Positions 7,480 to 16,517 are shown, numbered from the stretch's first letter. The stretch is DNA of 52,089 nt from Candidatus Saccharibacteria bacterium CG_4_10_14_0_2_um_filter_52_9 (GCA_903970515.1 CAJCJA010000047.1:1-52089), one strand, 5' to 3'. Notes: a model not told the origin generated them from the letters alone. Translations and numbers: made by a program.

Positions 7480-7525
7480 CACCGACTCCCATCACCTCGA
7501 TCACTCGAGGTGATGGGAGTCGGTG
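7480..7525. terminator. 21-bp perfect hairpin, probable terminator
   Basis: The arms 7480-7500 and 7505-7525 are perfectly complementary over 21 bp around the tetraloop TCAC. It lies 7 nt after the stop of the secreted-protein gene and before the next co-directional gene. No T-tract follows, so if it terminates it is of the U-poor type described in actinobacteria; it could also stabilise the 3' end of the mRNA. Confidence 0.75.
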
Positions 7526-7586
7526 ATGATTCAAACTCCGGTCAGTAGACCGCGATATCCGCCGCGCACGCGTTAGCGTGCTCGGC

Positions 7587-8075
7587 GTGGAGATCCGTTT
7601 CGCCAGGCCTACTGACGTCGAGGCGATTGACGCCTTAATTCGAGAACTCGCCGAGTACGAACGTCTCAGCCACCAGGTCATCGCGAACCAGCAGCAACTC
7701 CGTGACGCCCTGTTCTCCGCGACACCCCACGTCTATTGCCACGTGGTGGAGGAAGAACACACAATCGTCGGCTTTGCGCTGTGGTTTCTCACGTTTTCCA
7801 CATTCGAGGGTGCGACTGGTCTCTACCTCGAGGACCTCTACGTTCGAGAGTCGCATCGACGTCAAGGCATTGGCGCCTCATTGTTGCAAAGGCTCGCGGC
7901 ATTGTGCGTCGAGCGGGGTTATACGCGTCTGCAGTGGTGGGTGCTCGATTGGAACGAACCGTCGATTGAGTTTTACCGTTCGTTTGGCGCGGTGCCCATG
8001 GATGAGTGGACGGTCTATCGCGTGAGTGGCGAAGCCCTGAGGAAACTTAGTAGCGCTACTGCCTCCGATCATTAG
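7587..8075 (+). CDS. GNAT acetyltransferase, diamine (SSAT)-like
   Basis: The 162-residue protein carries the run LYLEDLYVRESHRRQGIG, the acetyl-CoA site, followed by LQWWVLDWNEPSIEFYRSFGA, and ends with DEWTVYRVSGEAL. This arrangement is characteristic of spermidine/diamine N-acetyltransferase-like (SSAT) proteins, although bacterial members may acetylate other amines such as thialysine. TAGCGT at 7574-7579 ends 7 nt before the GTG at 7587, which favours this start (leaderless) over the GTG at 7578, which lies inside the hexamer. Substrate is inferred. Confidence 0.83.
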   Translation: MEIRFARPTDVEAIDALIRELAEYERLSHQVIANQQQLRDALFSATPHVYCHVVEEEHTIVGFALWFLTFSTFEGATGLYLEDLYVRESHRRQGIGASLLQRLAALCVERGYTRLQWWVLDWNEPSIEFYRSFGAVPMDEWTVYRVSGEALRKLSSATASDH

Positions 8076-8081
8076 GCACCC

Positions 8082-8516
8082 TCAGATGCATTCGGCGAGC
8101 GCGAAGAGAAACTGTTGGAGCGTGCGAATAAAATCGAGGAGCACGGGCTCGCAGGCTGCCAGCTTCTCCTCGTTCAACAATCCGTGGGACGTGGCCGTTG
8201 AACGCAGCGCAATCTGCAGAGTGCTGAGCCACGCCCACGCCTCGCCCTCGTTCAAGAATTGTTCGCCGAGCGTCATGTAGGCGAGCTCCGCGTTTGTCGA
8301 AATTTCATTCTGGCGATTGAGCGTCGAGAGGGGGTCGTCCGAATCGACACTCGGATCAATGGGTGGATTGAGACCTTCGCGCCACTCGTGCTGCGGGTCT
8401 CGCTCGGCGGCGACCACTCGCCCGAAGGCCTCGCGCGCGACTTCTCGCCCCGCATCATTAAGGCGCACTTCGATGCGCCCATCGCGACGACGAACGAAGA
8501 GTCGATTGCCAACCAC
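8082..8516 (-). CDS. DUF2017 family protein
   Basis: The 144-residue acidic protein resembles the actinobacterial DUF2017 family: the pattern ISTNAELAYMTLGEQFLNEGE and the final LDFIRTLQQFLFAL helix are the recognisable parts. Function is unknown, but family genes very commonly sit directly after clpS, as here: the GTG start shares its G with the clpS stop (TAGTG), implying translational coupling. A role linked to Clp proteolysis is an inference from that context. It is shorter than many family members. Confidence 0.75.
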   Translation of the reverse strand: MVGNRLFVRRRDGRIEVRLNDAGREVAREAFGRVVAAERDPQHEWREGLNPPIDPSVDSDDPLSTLNRQNEISTNAELAYMTLGEQFLNEGEAWAWLSTLQIALRSTATSHGLLNEEKLAACEPVLLDFIRTLQQFLFALAECI

Positions 8517-8821
8517 TATTCGTCCTTCTCGATCGTCGCCTGGAGTCCAGCGACTTGAAGTTTCACGCAGTAGGACGTGGCCCGATCATTCGCTCCCGAC
8601 CATACGATCGCTCGACCTTCGTGATGAACTTGCAACATCAGTTGTGTGCACTTGTTATTCGAATACCCGAAGATCCGCCGAAATATCACAACCACGACGG
8701 ACATGGGTGTCACCGGATCGTCCCACACGACGACGTTCCAGGGCCGCTCCGTCATGACGACGCTGGTCGTCTCTTGCTTCGTCTCCGTCGACGACAGAAC
8801 GTTGCGGACCAGAGTTCTCAC
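8516..8821 (-). CDS. clpS: Clp protease adaptor ClpS
   Basis: The 101-residue product has a flexible, Thr-rich N terminus and the ClpS core: WNVVVWDDPVTPMSVVVV, FGYS, QVHHEGRAIV and the terminal AGLQATIEKD. ClpS binds N-degron substrates and delivers them to ClpA/ClpC-ClpP. The Asp-Asp of WDDP and the His of QVHH correspond to residues lining the N-degron pocket in characterised ClpS. GTG at 8821 gives the usual disordered N-terminal extension. It is divergent from the MpaB-type gene. Confidence 0.9.
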   Translation of the reverse strand: MRTLVRNVLSSTETKQETTSVVMTERPWNVVVWDDPVTPMSVVVVIFRRIFGYSNNKCTQLMLQVHHEGRAIVWSGANDRATSYCVKLQVAGLQATIEKDE

Positions 8822-8893
8822 TTGCCCAGTGTCCCAGACGACCGCGCCGAAAGAAAGTCACGAGCCATAAGATGCGCGAGAGGAAAGGTGGCC

Positions 8894-9772
8894 ATGAGCA
8901 TCGCGAGTTGGAAGGAAGTGCCAACGCGCCTACGCTCACGCACGAACACCCAGATTCGACGCAGCGTCGGACTCACACAAGAGCCCCCTCCCCGATGCTC
9001 GGATCCAGAGCATTCGTATTTTCCCGTCAACGGCGCGTCACGCCTCGTGCACGCCGACCTTTCGTCCATGTTGGCCGGTGGCATCGCCTCTTTGTTCTTT
9101 CAGATGCTGCACCCCCACGCGATGGCTGGCGTGGCTGATCATTCTCGCTACCAACAAGATCCGCTCGGTCGGCTGTTGCAAACCGCCAATTTCATTGGTG
9201 CGACGACCTTCGGTTCGAAGGAAACGGCGTACGCCTCGATTGAACGAGTACGAGCGGTGCACGTGGCGGTGCGAGGCATCGCGGACGACGGAAAGCCCTA
9301 CGACGCGAATGACCCACATCTGCTCGCCTGGGTCCACGTCGCCGAAACCTCGATGTTCCTCGCCGGATATCAGCGATACGGTAAGCGACGAATCTCCAGA
9401 AGCGACGCCGACGAGTACGTACGCGAGATGGCGGGGCTCGCGTGCGACCTCGGCGCGGAAAACCCACCGACGAACCTCGACGAATTGCGAGTCGCCATCG
9501 ATCGTTTTCGCCCGGAACTGCGCCTCAGTCCCGACGGCATCGCGGCGCGCGACTTCTTGATGGATGGTTTCGTCAAAGGCGTGTTGCCGCGCATGGCGTA
9601 CCGACTGTTCATGCTTGGAGCACTCGACTTATTGGAACCGTGGGCCCGTCAACTGCTCGGCGTCAAGGAATCGTCATGGCCGAGACGTCTTTGGGTTCGA
9701 GGGGCGACGCACGTCCTGAGTGGACTGGTTCGATTCTTCGTCCCACCGCCCGATCGCGTCACAACGCCGTAG
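8894..9772 (+). CDS. MpaB-type (DUF2236) oxygenase family protein
   Basis: The 292-residue protein belongs to the DUF2236 family, which includes fungal MpaB and latex-clearing-type haem proteins. Family landmarks are HPHAMAGVADHSRYQQDPLGR and HLLAWVHVAETSMFLAGYQRYG, which carry conserved His and Arg residues, and a helical C terminus. Most bacterial members have no known substrate; an oxidative reaction on a lipid-like molecule is conceivable. The ATG at 8894 follows AGGAAAGG (8881-8888). Its 3' end overlaps the convergent SDR gene by 14 nt. Confidence 0.82.
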   Translation: MSIASWKEVPTRLRSRTNTQIRRSVGLTQEPPPRCSDPEHSYFPVNGASRLVHADLSSMLAGGIASLFFQMLHPHAMAGVADHSRYQQDPLGRLLQTANFIGATTFGSKETAYASIERVRAVHVAVRGIADDGKPYDANDPHLLAWVHVAETSMFLAGYQRYGKRRISRSDADEYVREMAGLACDLGAENPPTNLDELRVAIDRFRPELRLSPDGIAARDFLMDGFVKGVLPRMAYRLFMLGALDLLEPWARQLLGVKESSWPRRLWVRGATHVLSGLVRFFVPPPDRVTTP

Positions 9773-10481
9773 AGAGACCTCCGTCAACGACCACAACTTG
9801 TCCAGTGACGTACGGCGTCGCCGCGAGCGCCACGATGACGTCGGCAACGTCCTCGGGGGTGCCACTGCGGTGAAGCGGTGCGACGGCCGAGACGAATTTT
9901 CGCTCCAGTTCCCAATCGGCCGTCCACGGTGTATCGATGAGACCGGGCGCGACCGCGTTCACTCGCACCTCGGGTCCCACGGCCTTCGCGAGCAACGCCG
10001 TCAGGTGGTTGAGTGCGGCCTTCGATGAGGCGTAGGGAATGGACGAACCCGTGGGACGAACGCCGGCGACTGAGGACACGTTGACGATCACGCCATTTGT
10101 TTTTCGAAGTTCCTCCATCGCCGCCACGCACATCGACCACGTGCCAAAGACGTTGACTTCGAAGATTTGACGCCACACGTCTACCGTCGCCGCCGCCAAG
10201 TCCGAGTGAGCAATCTTCTTGGTCGCGCCCGCGTTATTGATTAAGACGTCAAGACGTCCGTAGCGAGCGACGACTTCGAGAACCAAACGGGCGCAGTCGT
10301 CTTCTTTGGTGATGTCCGCTTGGACGTAGTGCGAACCGGGCGTGACCTCGGCCAGGCGCTCACCTTCACGCACACTGTGGGCCGAGTTGAAGACGACGGT
10401 GTCGCCGAGGGCGGCAAAGCGCAGCGCCGTTGCTTCGCCAATCCCACTCGTCGAACCAGTGACGAGGACGACCCTCGCCAT
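9759..10481 (-). CDS. SDR-family oxidoreductase
   Basis: This 240-residue short-chain dehydrogenase has TGSTSGIG (8-15), NNAG (82-85), the Ser of VNVSSVAG (about 136), and Tyr150-x3-Lys154. The C terminus (VTGQVVVVDGG) is typical of FabG-like members. Substrate is unknown. Its ATG shares one base with the TAA of the aldose-epimerase-like gene upstream (TAATG), so the two are translationally coupled and may act on related sugar or polyol substrates. Confidence 0.87.
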   Translation of the reverse strand: MARVVLVTGSTSGIGEATALRFAALGDTVVFNSAHSVREGERLAEVTPGSHYVQADITKEDDCARLVLEVVARYGRLDVLINNAGATKKIAHSDLAAATVDVWRQIFEVNVFGTWSMCVAAMEELRKTNGVIVNVSSVAGVRPTGSSIPYASSKAALNHLTALLAKAVGPEVRVNAVAPGLIDTPWTADWELERKFVSAVAPLHRSGTPEDVADVIVALAATPYVTGQVVVVDGGLSTAL

Positions 10482-11392
10482 TAGGCGCGACGCCGCAAGC
10501 GCCACGATCCAGCCCAGTGCTGACCGGGTTCGAGTACCACGATGTCTTTGCCACTTCGAAGGGCGTCGGGTGGGCACGTCATCGGCTCAACCGCGATCGC
10601 CGTGCGACGTCGCCCTTTCTCCAACGTGTCGCCGGTGAAGACCTGGAGGTAGGGGAACGTGCGATCGACGCTCAACTCCACTTCCCCACCCGCGCTGTCG
10701 GTAACCACCACGCTGGTCATGCCACTGTCGTCACGAACCAACTCGGTATAGGTGACGTCGAGTTCGTGACCGTTCACGGATTTTTGTCGAGAGAAGTCCA
10801 ACTGGTGCCCGGCCAGCGGCAAGATCTCGCCCGTGGGTAGCTTGCGCGCGTTCGTCGCGACGTAGGCCTTCGCGGGTACTTCGAGTTGCGCGCCCTCGAT
10901 GGTCGGTGTTGTCACTGAAAGGTACGGGTGAAACCCAACGCCGAAGGGGATCGGTACGTCATCGCGATTAAGGACGGTGGTCGTTACGGTGAGACCGAGC
11001 GATCCGAGGTGATAGGCAACGCTTATTTCCGACAAGAAGGGATAATCGGGAGTTGGATGCAGCAACATCGACAACACGCAACGGTTTTGGTTCACCGAAT
11101 CGATTCGAAATGGACGCCAACGGATGAGACCGTGAATGGCCGTGGCGTGTTCGACGTCATCAACGGTCGGGTGTGCCACGCGATCCGAAAACGTCCATTC
11201 ACCGTCACCCGTGCGATTCGGCCAGGGGAACAGGACTTGGCCCCGGGCTCCCGTGGGCACTTCCTCACCGGCGAAGCCTTCGATCACGCTCAACCCACCT
11301 TTCACGTAGGTTCGAAGGGTCGCACCCACTTCGGTAATGACCGCGCGCTGGTCGCCGTGGGCTATCGCAATCTGTTCTCCTGACGGAAGCAT
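10481..11392 (-). CDS. Aldose 1-epimerase family protein
   Basis: The 303-residue protein matches the galactose-mutarotase fold: HGLIRW (first catalytic His), GVGFHPYLSV (second His, acid) and IAVEPMTCPPDAL (catalytic Glu). It interconverts anomers of a hexose or hexose phosphate. An N-terminal segment with LFPWPNRTGDGEW matches the sugar-binding Asn-Arg region. A GGGGAAACG lies upstream of the ATG. It is coupled to the downstream SDR and divergent from surE. Confidence 0.88.
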   Translation of the reverse strand: MLPSGEQIAIAHGDQRAVITEVGATLRTYVKGGLSVIEGFAGEEVPTGARGQVLFPWPNRTGDGEWTFSDRVAHPTVDDVEHATAIHGLIRWRPFRIDSVNQNRCVLSMLLHPTPDYPFLSEISVAYHLGSLGLTVTTTVLNRDDVPIPFGVGFHPYLSVTTPTIEGAQLEVPAKAYVATNARKLPTGEILPLAGHQLDFSRQKSVNGHELDVTYTELVRDDSGMTSVVVTDSAGGEVELSVDRTFPYLQVFTGDTLEKGRRRTAIAVEPMTCPPDALRSGKDIVVLEPGQHWAGSWRLRRRA

Positions 11393-11449
11393 CAGTTCGT
11401 TTCCCCGCTTTTCACCTCAACGTAACTTAGGGCAGTTAGGGTGAGACAG

Positions 11450-12298
11450 ATGCGAATTTTGATTACTAACGACGACGGTATCGATGCACCTGGAATCGCG
11501 ATACTCACGCGAGCGGTGCAGAAGTGGATTGAACGGTGCCCACCGGGCCAACTTCGCGAGGCGATGGTCGTCGCCCCGCACCAGAACTATTCGGGCATGT
11601 CCTCAGCCGTTGGCGACGTGTTCGCTCACCCCGCCGTCAAATACAAGCGCTTTACGATCCTCGGCGCCGAATCCATCCCCGCCTACTCCCTCGAAGCGCC
11701 ACCGGCCCTCTGCGTCATCGTGGGCGCCGTGGGAAGTTTTGAGTTCGAACCCGACCTCGTACTTTCGGGCATCAACGCGGGCGCCAACGTAGGGCGAAGT
11801 CTCCTGCATTCGGGGACCGTCGGGGCGATTCTCACCGGTGCGCAATTGGGGCTCTCGGGTCTCGCGGTGTCGGTGCAATGGGGCGAAGACGTGCATTTCG
11901 ACACCGCCGCCGACCTCGCGATGGAAGTGCTTGAAGAACTCATGGATGCGCCCCAGCGCACGTTGATGAACCTCAATGTGCCCAACCTCAGTGCGCATCA
12001 ACTCAAGGGCGTGAAGAGGGGACGTGTGTCCACGGCGGGCATCGTCAAAGCGGCGGGACCACGCGCCGGGGGCGAGCCCCTCGGCGAAGAAGGCGAACTT
12101 CCCCTGCGGGTCGGTGCGGCGAGTCCCGAGTTAGGCGACGTCAGTGACGAGGACGCGGACGAAGACGGCGCTCTGCTCTCAGCCGGTTACGCATCGCTCA
12201 CGCCGCTGCGCGGACCCCACGAAGACACCGATCCCTCAAGGGACGCGCTCATGCACGCCGCCCTTCGTGCGATCGATCGTCATCTCTCGCAGTTCTAA
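11450..12298 (+). CDS. surE: 5'/3'-nucleotidase SurE
   Basis: The 282-residue product starts MRILITNDDGIDAPGI with the metal-binding Asp8-Asp9 pair and continues with APHQNYSGMSSA and LSGINAGANVGRSLLHSGTVGA, all SurE signatures. SurE dephosphorylates nucleoside monophosphates in the cytoplasm. An acidic stretch (DVSDEDADEDGA) interrupts the C-terminal region. TAGGGT at 11437-11442 ends 7 nt before the ATG at 11450, favouring a leaderless start over the GTG at 11441, which overlaps the hexamer. The 3' end overlaps the convergent arfB by 4 nt. Confidence 0.92.
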   Translation: MRILITNDDGIDAPGIAILTRAVQKWIERCPPGQLREAMVVAPHQNYSGMSSAVGDVFAHPAVKYKRFTILGAESIPAYSLEAPPALCVIVGAVGSFEFEPDLVLSGINAGANVGRSLLHSGTVGAILTGAQLGLSGLAVSVQWGEDVHFDTAADLAMEVLEELMDAPQRTLMNLNVPNLSAHQLKGVKRGRVSTAGIVKAAGPRAGGEPLGEEGELPLRVGAASPELGDVSDEDADEDGALLSAGYASLTPLRGPHEDTDPSRDALMHAALRAIDRHLSQF

Positions 12299-12729
12299 TC
12301 GTCGGTTGGCCGACGCCGGTTCTCCTTCACCCGACCCCGCGCCTTCTTGTCCTCGATGCGGCGCACCTTCGAGGCCTTGGTTGGTTTACTCGCCCGGCGA
12401 GGATTGGGGGGCGTCAGCGCGGCGCCGATCTTGTTCGCCAACTGTTCCAGCGCGGCCGAGCGGTTCTGGCCCTGGGAGCGAAATCGCCCAGAGCTCGAAC
12501 GCACGACACTACCCATGTTCTCGAGCAGCAGCGCTCGGTCAGCGTCGTTTAACACCTCGGAGCGCGTCACGTGGAACGATGCGATGACTCGCGTCAACGA
12601 ACGATTGGCGTGTTGACCCCCCGGTCCGCCCGAAGTCGTGAACCGGATATCAATCTCCTCGCCAGGGATGACGAGTCTCGGGCGAATTTGCAACGCGCCC
12701 GTTTCCAAGACGCGCGGCACAAAGGTCAT
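12295..12729 (-). CDS. arfB: Alternative ribosome-rescue factor ArfB (YaeJ-type peptidyl-tRNA hydrolase)
   Basis: The 144-residue protein has the catalytic GGPGGQ motif (34-39) of class-I release-factor-like hydrolases. It lacks the codon-recognition domains and ends in a basic, disordered tail (KPTKASKVRRIEDKKARGR) that in E. coli ArfB enters the empty mRNA channel. It releases stalled nascent chains from non-stop ribosomes. Its ATG overlaps the stop of the upstream thioesterase gene (ATGA, 4 nt). Confidence 0.93.
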   Translation of the reverse strand: MTFVPRVLETGALQIRPRLVIPGEEIDIRFTTSGGPGGQHANRSLTRVIASFHVTRSEVLNDADRALLLENMGSVVRSSSGRFRSQGQNRSAALEQLANKIGAALTPPNPRRASKPTKASKVRRIEDKKARGRVKENRRRPTDD

Positions 12730-13559
12730 TTCTCCGGTGCGGGGAATCGCACCATCGCGAGTTGCGACGACGACCCAACGAGTTGACCACGCTCGTCGAA
12801 CATCTCACAGCGCTCGTCAACGAGTCCGTCAGCGATTACCACGCCCCACTGACGAGCTCGTAACCATTCGCCTTGTGGAATTCTTCGAGCGTAACTCGTC
12901 AGTTGCAGCGTCGGCACCCAACCTGATGATCCGATGGGGAACGTCGCGGGTGGGAACGCGTCACTCGCGAACAGGATGCTCCAGGGGTCCCAACGCATCC
13001 CGTCGTCGCCGAGGCGGATCCAACCTAGTAACTCGGCCCGATCGGCGACCTCGCCAAACCACCAGCCCACGCTCCTGGGGTCGAGACGCAGATCGACGGC
13101 GTTGAAAGTCTTGACGTCGTCGGTTCCCGGTACACGATGACACTCCTCAAGAGGCGCGACGTCGGGTATCTGCGCATCCTGGTAACGAAGCACGGAATCC
13201 TCCTTGAGGGTGCCCAACGTCACCAGCGACTCAGTCGTGACGACACCGCCCTGCATCATGGTGACGTGCACGAAGGAGGCCCCTCGACCAACGCGACGAA
13301 CATCGGTGAAGATCTCCGCTGGCGCCGGTTCGGGAGAGCCCACATAGTTCGTGGTGATCGACGTCGTATGCAGATGAGGTGCACCCTGCGCCGAAGCGGC
13401 GGCGAGGGCCGCGCTCGAGAGGACGCATTGCAAGTAACCGCCGTTCGGATGACCCATCACCGAATAGAGCGATGAGATGTCGACTCCAAAACGGTCAGCG
13501 GCGAGTGGTTCGACGGCGGCGGCGTCTCGAAGAGTGACGTTGAGGGAGTTGTTCGACAC
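12726..13559 (-). CDS. Acyl-CoA thioesterase (TesB-like, double hot-dog)
   Basis: The 277-residue protein resembles two fused hot-dog domains of the TesB-like acyl-CoA thioesterase family: N-terminal HPNGGYLQCVLSSAALAAAS with GRGASFVHVTMMQGG, and a C-terminal half with PTLQLTSYARRIPQGEWL. It would hydrolyse acyl-CoAs in the cytoplasm; chain length is unknown. TAGTGT (13571-13566) lies 6 nt before the GTG start, so a leaderless transcript is likely. It is coupled to arfB and divergent from mmsA. Confidence 0.83.
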   Translation of the reverse strand: MSNNSLNVTLRDAAAVEPLAADRFGVDISSLYSVMGHPNGGYLQCVLSSAALAAASAQGAPHLHTTSITTNYVGSPEPAPAEIFTDVRRVGRGASFVHVTMMQGGVVTTESLVTLGTLKEDSVLRYQDAQIPDVAPLEECHRVPGTDDVKTFNAVDLRLDPRSVGWWFGEVADRAELLGWIRLGDDGMRWDPWSILFASDAFPPATFPIGSSGWVPTLQLTSYARRIPQGEWLRARQWGVVIADGLVDERCEMFDERGQLVGSSSQLAMVRFPAPEK

Positions 13560-13622
13560 GCAGCAACACTAACGGTCGCATCAAAAGCGCCTGTAGATTT
13601 GAGACAACGAAGGAGAGCCACT

Positions 13623-15101
13623 ATGCAGTTCGTTCCGCATTTCATCAACGGTGAGCGTGTCACACAGACCGGCGATCTGCCAGTGCACAATCCGGCGACG
13701 GGTGAGGTGACGTCGATGGTGCCTGTCCCCGATAGCGCCTTCGTTGACGCTGCGGTGCACGTCGCGCGCGAGGCCGCGCTGTCGTGGCGTGAGTCTTCTC
13801 TCTCCGAACGGACGAACATCCTCTTCACCCTCCGCCAACTTCTCGTCGAGCACGCCAATGAACTCGCGGCGATTATCACGAGCGAGCATGGCAAGACGCT
13901 GCCCGATGCTCACGGCGAACTCGCTCGAGGACTTGAGAACGTCGAATACGCCTGCGGTCTCACTGAACATCTCAAAGGTGGTTTTACCGACCAAGTGGCG
14001 CAAGGTGTTGACGTGCACTCACTTCGCGAACCAGTCGGTGTGGTCGCGGCGATCACTCCCTTCAACTTCCCGATGATGGTGCCGTTGTGGATGAGCGCGA
14101 ATGCCCTCGCGACGGGCAACACGGTTATCCTCAAGCCCTCGGAGCGGGACCCGTCAGTCTCCATACGTCTCGCCGAACTTCTCCTCGAAGCGGGTCTGCC
14201 CAAAGGCGTGTTCAACGTGGTCCAAGGAAACGCCGCGACCGTCAACCAATTACTCGAACATCCAGGAATCGACGCCATCAGTTTCGTTGGTTCGACGCCC
14301 GTCGCGCGACACGTGTACGAAGTTGGCACCGCTCACGCCAAACGCGTCCAGGCACTGGGTGGTGCGAAGAACCACATGGTGGTGTTACCCGACGCCGACC
14401 TGGACATCGCCGCCGACGCCGCGGTGAACGCGGGATTCGGTGCCGCGGGCGAACGTTGCATGGCGATCAGCGTGGTCGTCGCAGTTGGCTCGATCGCCGA
14501 CGATCTGATCGTCAAGATCACCGATCGAATGGACAAATTGAAGGTTGGTCCCGGCAACGACCCGGCGAGCGACTTCGGCCCGGTCATCACCCAAGAACAC
14601 CGCGATCGCATCGTCGACTACGTGTCCTCAGCGACGAGCGACGGCGTCGAGGTCGTTCGCGATGGCACCGCGCTCGCGAAAGACGCGGGCTTCTTCGTCG
14701 GTCCTTGTTTGCTCGACAATGTGCGCCCGGGCGTGAAGTCCTACGACGACGAGATCTTTGGACCAGTGCTCGGCGTCGCTCGAGTGCGCACTTATGAGGA
14801 CGCGGTGAATTTGATCAACGCCAACCCCTACGGTAACGGCACAGCAATCTTCACGAGGGACGGCAACGTCGCGCGACTCTTCAGTCGCGAGGTGCACGTG
14901 GGCATGATCGGCATCAACGTGCCGATTCCCGTACCGGTGTCGAGCTACTCCTTTGGTGGTTGGAAGAACTCGCTCTTCGGTCACTCACATATCTACGGTC
15001 CCGAAGGATTCACGTTCTACACGAGAGCCAAAGTCATCACGACTCGCTGGCCGCAACCCTCGGACTCCCAGATCGACCTCGGGTTTCCCACGACGCGTTA
15101 G
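13623..15101 (+). CDS. mmsA: CoA-acylating methylmalonate-semialdehyde dehydrogenase
   Basis: The 492-residue aldehyde dehydrogenase has TPFNFP (145-150), the catalytic GERCMAIS with Cys279, and the MmsA-specific C terminus (VGMIGINVPIPVPVSSYSFG, then YGPEGFTFYTRAKV). It converts methylmalonate semialdehyde to propionyl-CoA in valine, thymine or inositol breakdown. AAGGAGAG precedes the ATG at 13623, and TAGATT about 30 nt upstream is a candidate -10, so this gene has a leader. The permease gene starts directly after its stop codon. Confidence 0.92.
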   Translation: MQFVPHFINGERVTQTGDLPVHNPATGEVTSMVPVPDSAFVDAAVHVAREAALSWRESSLSERTNILFTLRQLLVEHANELAAIITSEHGKTLPDAHGELARGLENVEYACGLTEHLKGGFTDQVAQGVDVHSLREPVGVVAAITPFNFPMMVPLWMSANALATGNTVILKPSERDPSVSIRLAELLLEAGLPKGVFNVVQGNAATVNQLLEHPGIDAISFVGSTPVARHVYEVGTAHAKRVQALGGAKNHMVVLPDADLDIAADAAVNAGFGAAGERCMAISVVVAVGSIADDLIVKITDRMDKLKVGPGNDPASDFGPVITQEHRDRIVDYVSSATSDGVEVVRDGTALAKDAGFFVGPCLLDNVRPGVKSYDDEIFGPVLGVARVRTYEDAVNLINANPYGNGTAIFTRDGNVARLFSREVHVGMIGINVPIPVPVSSYSFGGWKNSLFGHSHIYGPEGFTFYTRAKVITTRWPQPSDSQIDLGFPTTR

Positions 15102-16517
15102 GTGGAAGTCGTCCGCGCGATCCTTGGCTGGATTGGCAGCGGGTTGCGAGAGAGCGCGGCCATGCTGTGGGTGACGTTCTGGCCCTTGGTGTTGGGCTTC
15201 ACGGTGTCTGGTTTGGTCCAGAGCATGGCGTCGGCCAACGCCCTGCGCCGTCAACTCGGCACGACGTCGCCCGCGTCACTCGCGCGCGCGAGCGCACTGG
15301 GCATGATCTCCTCCTCGTGCAGCTTCGCGGCGTCGTCGATGTCGCGAGCGATCTTTGCGCGCGGCGCTTCGTGGACGAACTCGCTTGTCTTCATGGTGTC
15401 GTCGACGAACCTCGTGATCGAGCTTGGATTGGTGATGTATTTTCTGCTCGGCTGGCAGTTCGTCGTCGGACAGTTGGCGGGCGGTCTCGTGATGATCGTC
15501 GCTCTTGCATTACTCACCACTCGTTTCTTCCCCGCCGCTCGCCAGCGCGCCCTTCACGACTCCGTGCTTCGTGAGACGGCGCCGAGCGACGGCGGTGATT
15601 CGCTTCGCAGTCGAATCCGCGACGTGCGTTACTACCGCGAAGGGGCGCACTACGCGATGGGTGACGTCGCGATGTTACGACGAGAGCTGTTCTTCGGGTT
15701 CCTCGTCGCCGGTTTCCTCAGTGTGCACGTTCCGACAAGTTGGTGGAGCCACGTCTTTCTTCCTGGCACGAGATGGTACGACCTTCTTGAGAACGTGGTT
15801 GTAGCCCCACTGGTCGCCGTCGTATCCTTCGTCTGTTCCGTTGGCAATATTCCTCTGGCGGCAGCCCTATGGGTTCACGGCGTGGCCTTTGGTGGGGTCA
15901 TCGCCTTCATCTTCGCGGACCTGATCACGTTCCCACTTCTGCTGATCTATCGACGTTTTTATGGCACGAATGCGGCGACGCGACTCCTCGCGCTGCTGTG
16001 GCTCGTCATGTCAGCGAGCGGTTTCGTCGTTGATCTCCTCGTTCGACGAGCGCACCTCATTCCTCACACCCGTCACGAACCGGCGCTGCGCGGTGACTTC
16101 TCGCTCGGCTGGACCCTCGGTCTCAACATGGCGGCGCTGGTAGTGCTGCTTTGCGTGTGGATCCTCTCACGCACGACCGATGACCTGGGCGCGCGTGATC
16201 CGGTGTGTGGCATGCACGTGGACCCGCACCACGCCGTCGCGTCGCGCACCCGCGATGGCGCGACGTATTACTTTTGCTCGATTCGCTGCGCCGAGCGCTT
16301 CGACCTTGAATCCAGCGCGCCTAGCGCGGACACCTCGGGAATGTCGCTCGATCCAGTGTGCGGCATGCACGTGGGTCGAGAGCTCAGTGCCGTCGGGCAA
16401 GATTCGGTGACCTACTATTTCTGCAGTCCGGCGTGCCAATCGGCGTTTTTGCGTCACGAGGATGCATCGACCAGCGCTCAACCCGTCAATTTAGGAACGA
16501 AGCACATTCATGAGTAA
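15102..16517 (+). CDS. Membrane permease with two C-terminal YHS metal-binding domains
   Basis: The first ~355 residues form about eight hydrophobic helices resembling the predicted-permease family (PF03773, related to ArsP): an SSSCSFAASSMSR segment and a CSVGNIPLAAALW segment carry the conserved Ser/Cys motifs. The last ~110 residues hold two YHS domains, DPVCGMHV ... YYFCSIRC (about 366-401) and DPVCGMHV ... YYFCSPAC (about 416-452). Such Cys clusters bind metal ions. The GTG start abuts the mmsA stop. A metal or metalloid export role is inferred, not shown. Eight nt overlap the Nudix gene. Confidence 0.8.
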   Translation: MEVVRAILGWIGSGLRESAAMLWVTFWPLVLGFTVSGLVQSMASANALRRQLGTTSPASLARASALGMISSSCSFAASSMSRAIFARGASWTNSLVFMVSSTNLVIELGLVMYFLLGWQFVVGQLAGGLVMIVALALLTTRFFPAARQRALHDSVLRETAPSDGGDSLRSRIRDVRYYREGAHYAMGDVAMLRRELFFGFLVAGFLSVHVPTSWWSHVFLPGTRWYDLLENVVVAPLVAVVSFVCSVGNIPLAAALWVHGVAFGGVIAFIFADLITFPLLLIYRRFYGTNAATRLLALLWLVMSASGFVVDLLVRRAHLIPHTRHEPALRGDFSLGWTLGLNMAALVVLLCVWILSRTTDDLGARDPVCGMHVDPHHAVASRTRDGATYYFCSIRCAERFDLESSAPSADTSGMSLDPVCGMHVGRELSAVGQDSVTYYFCSPACQSAFLRHEDASTSAQPVNLGTKHIHE

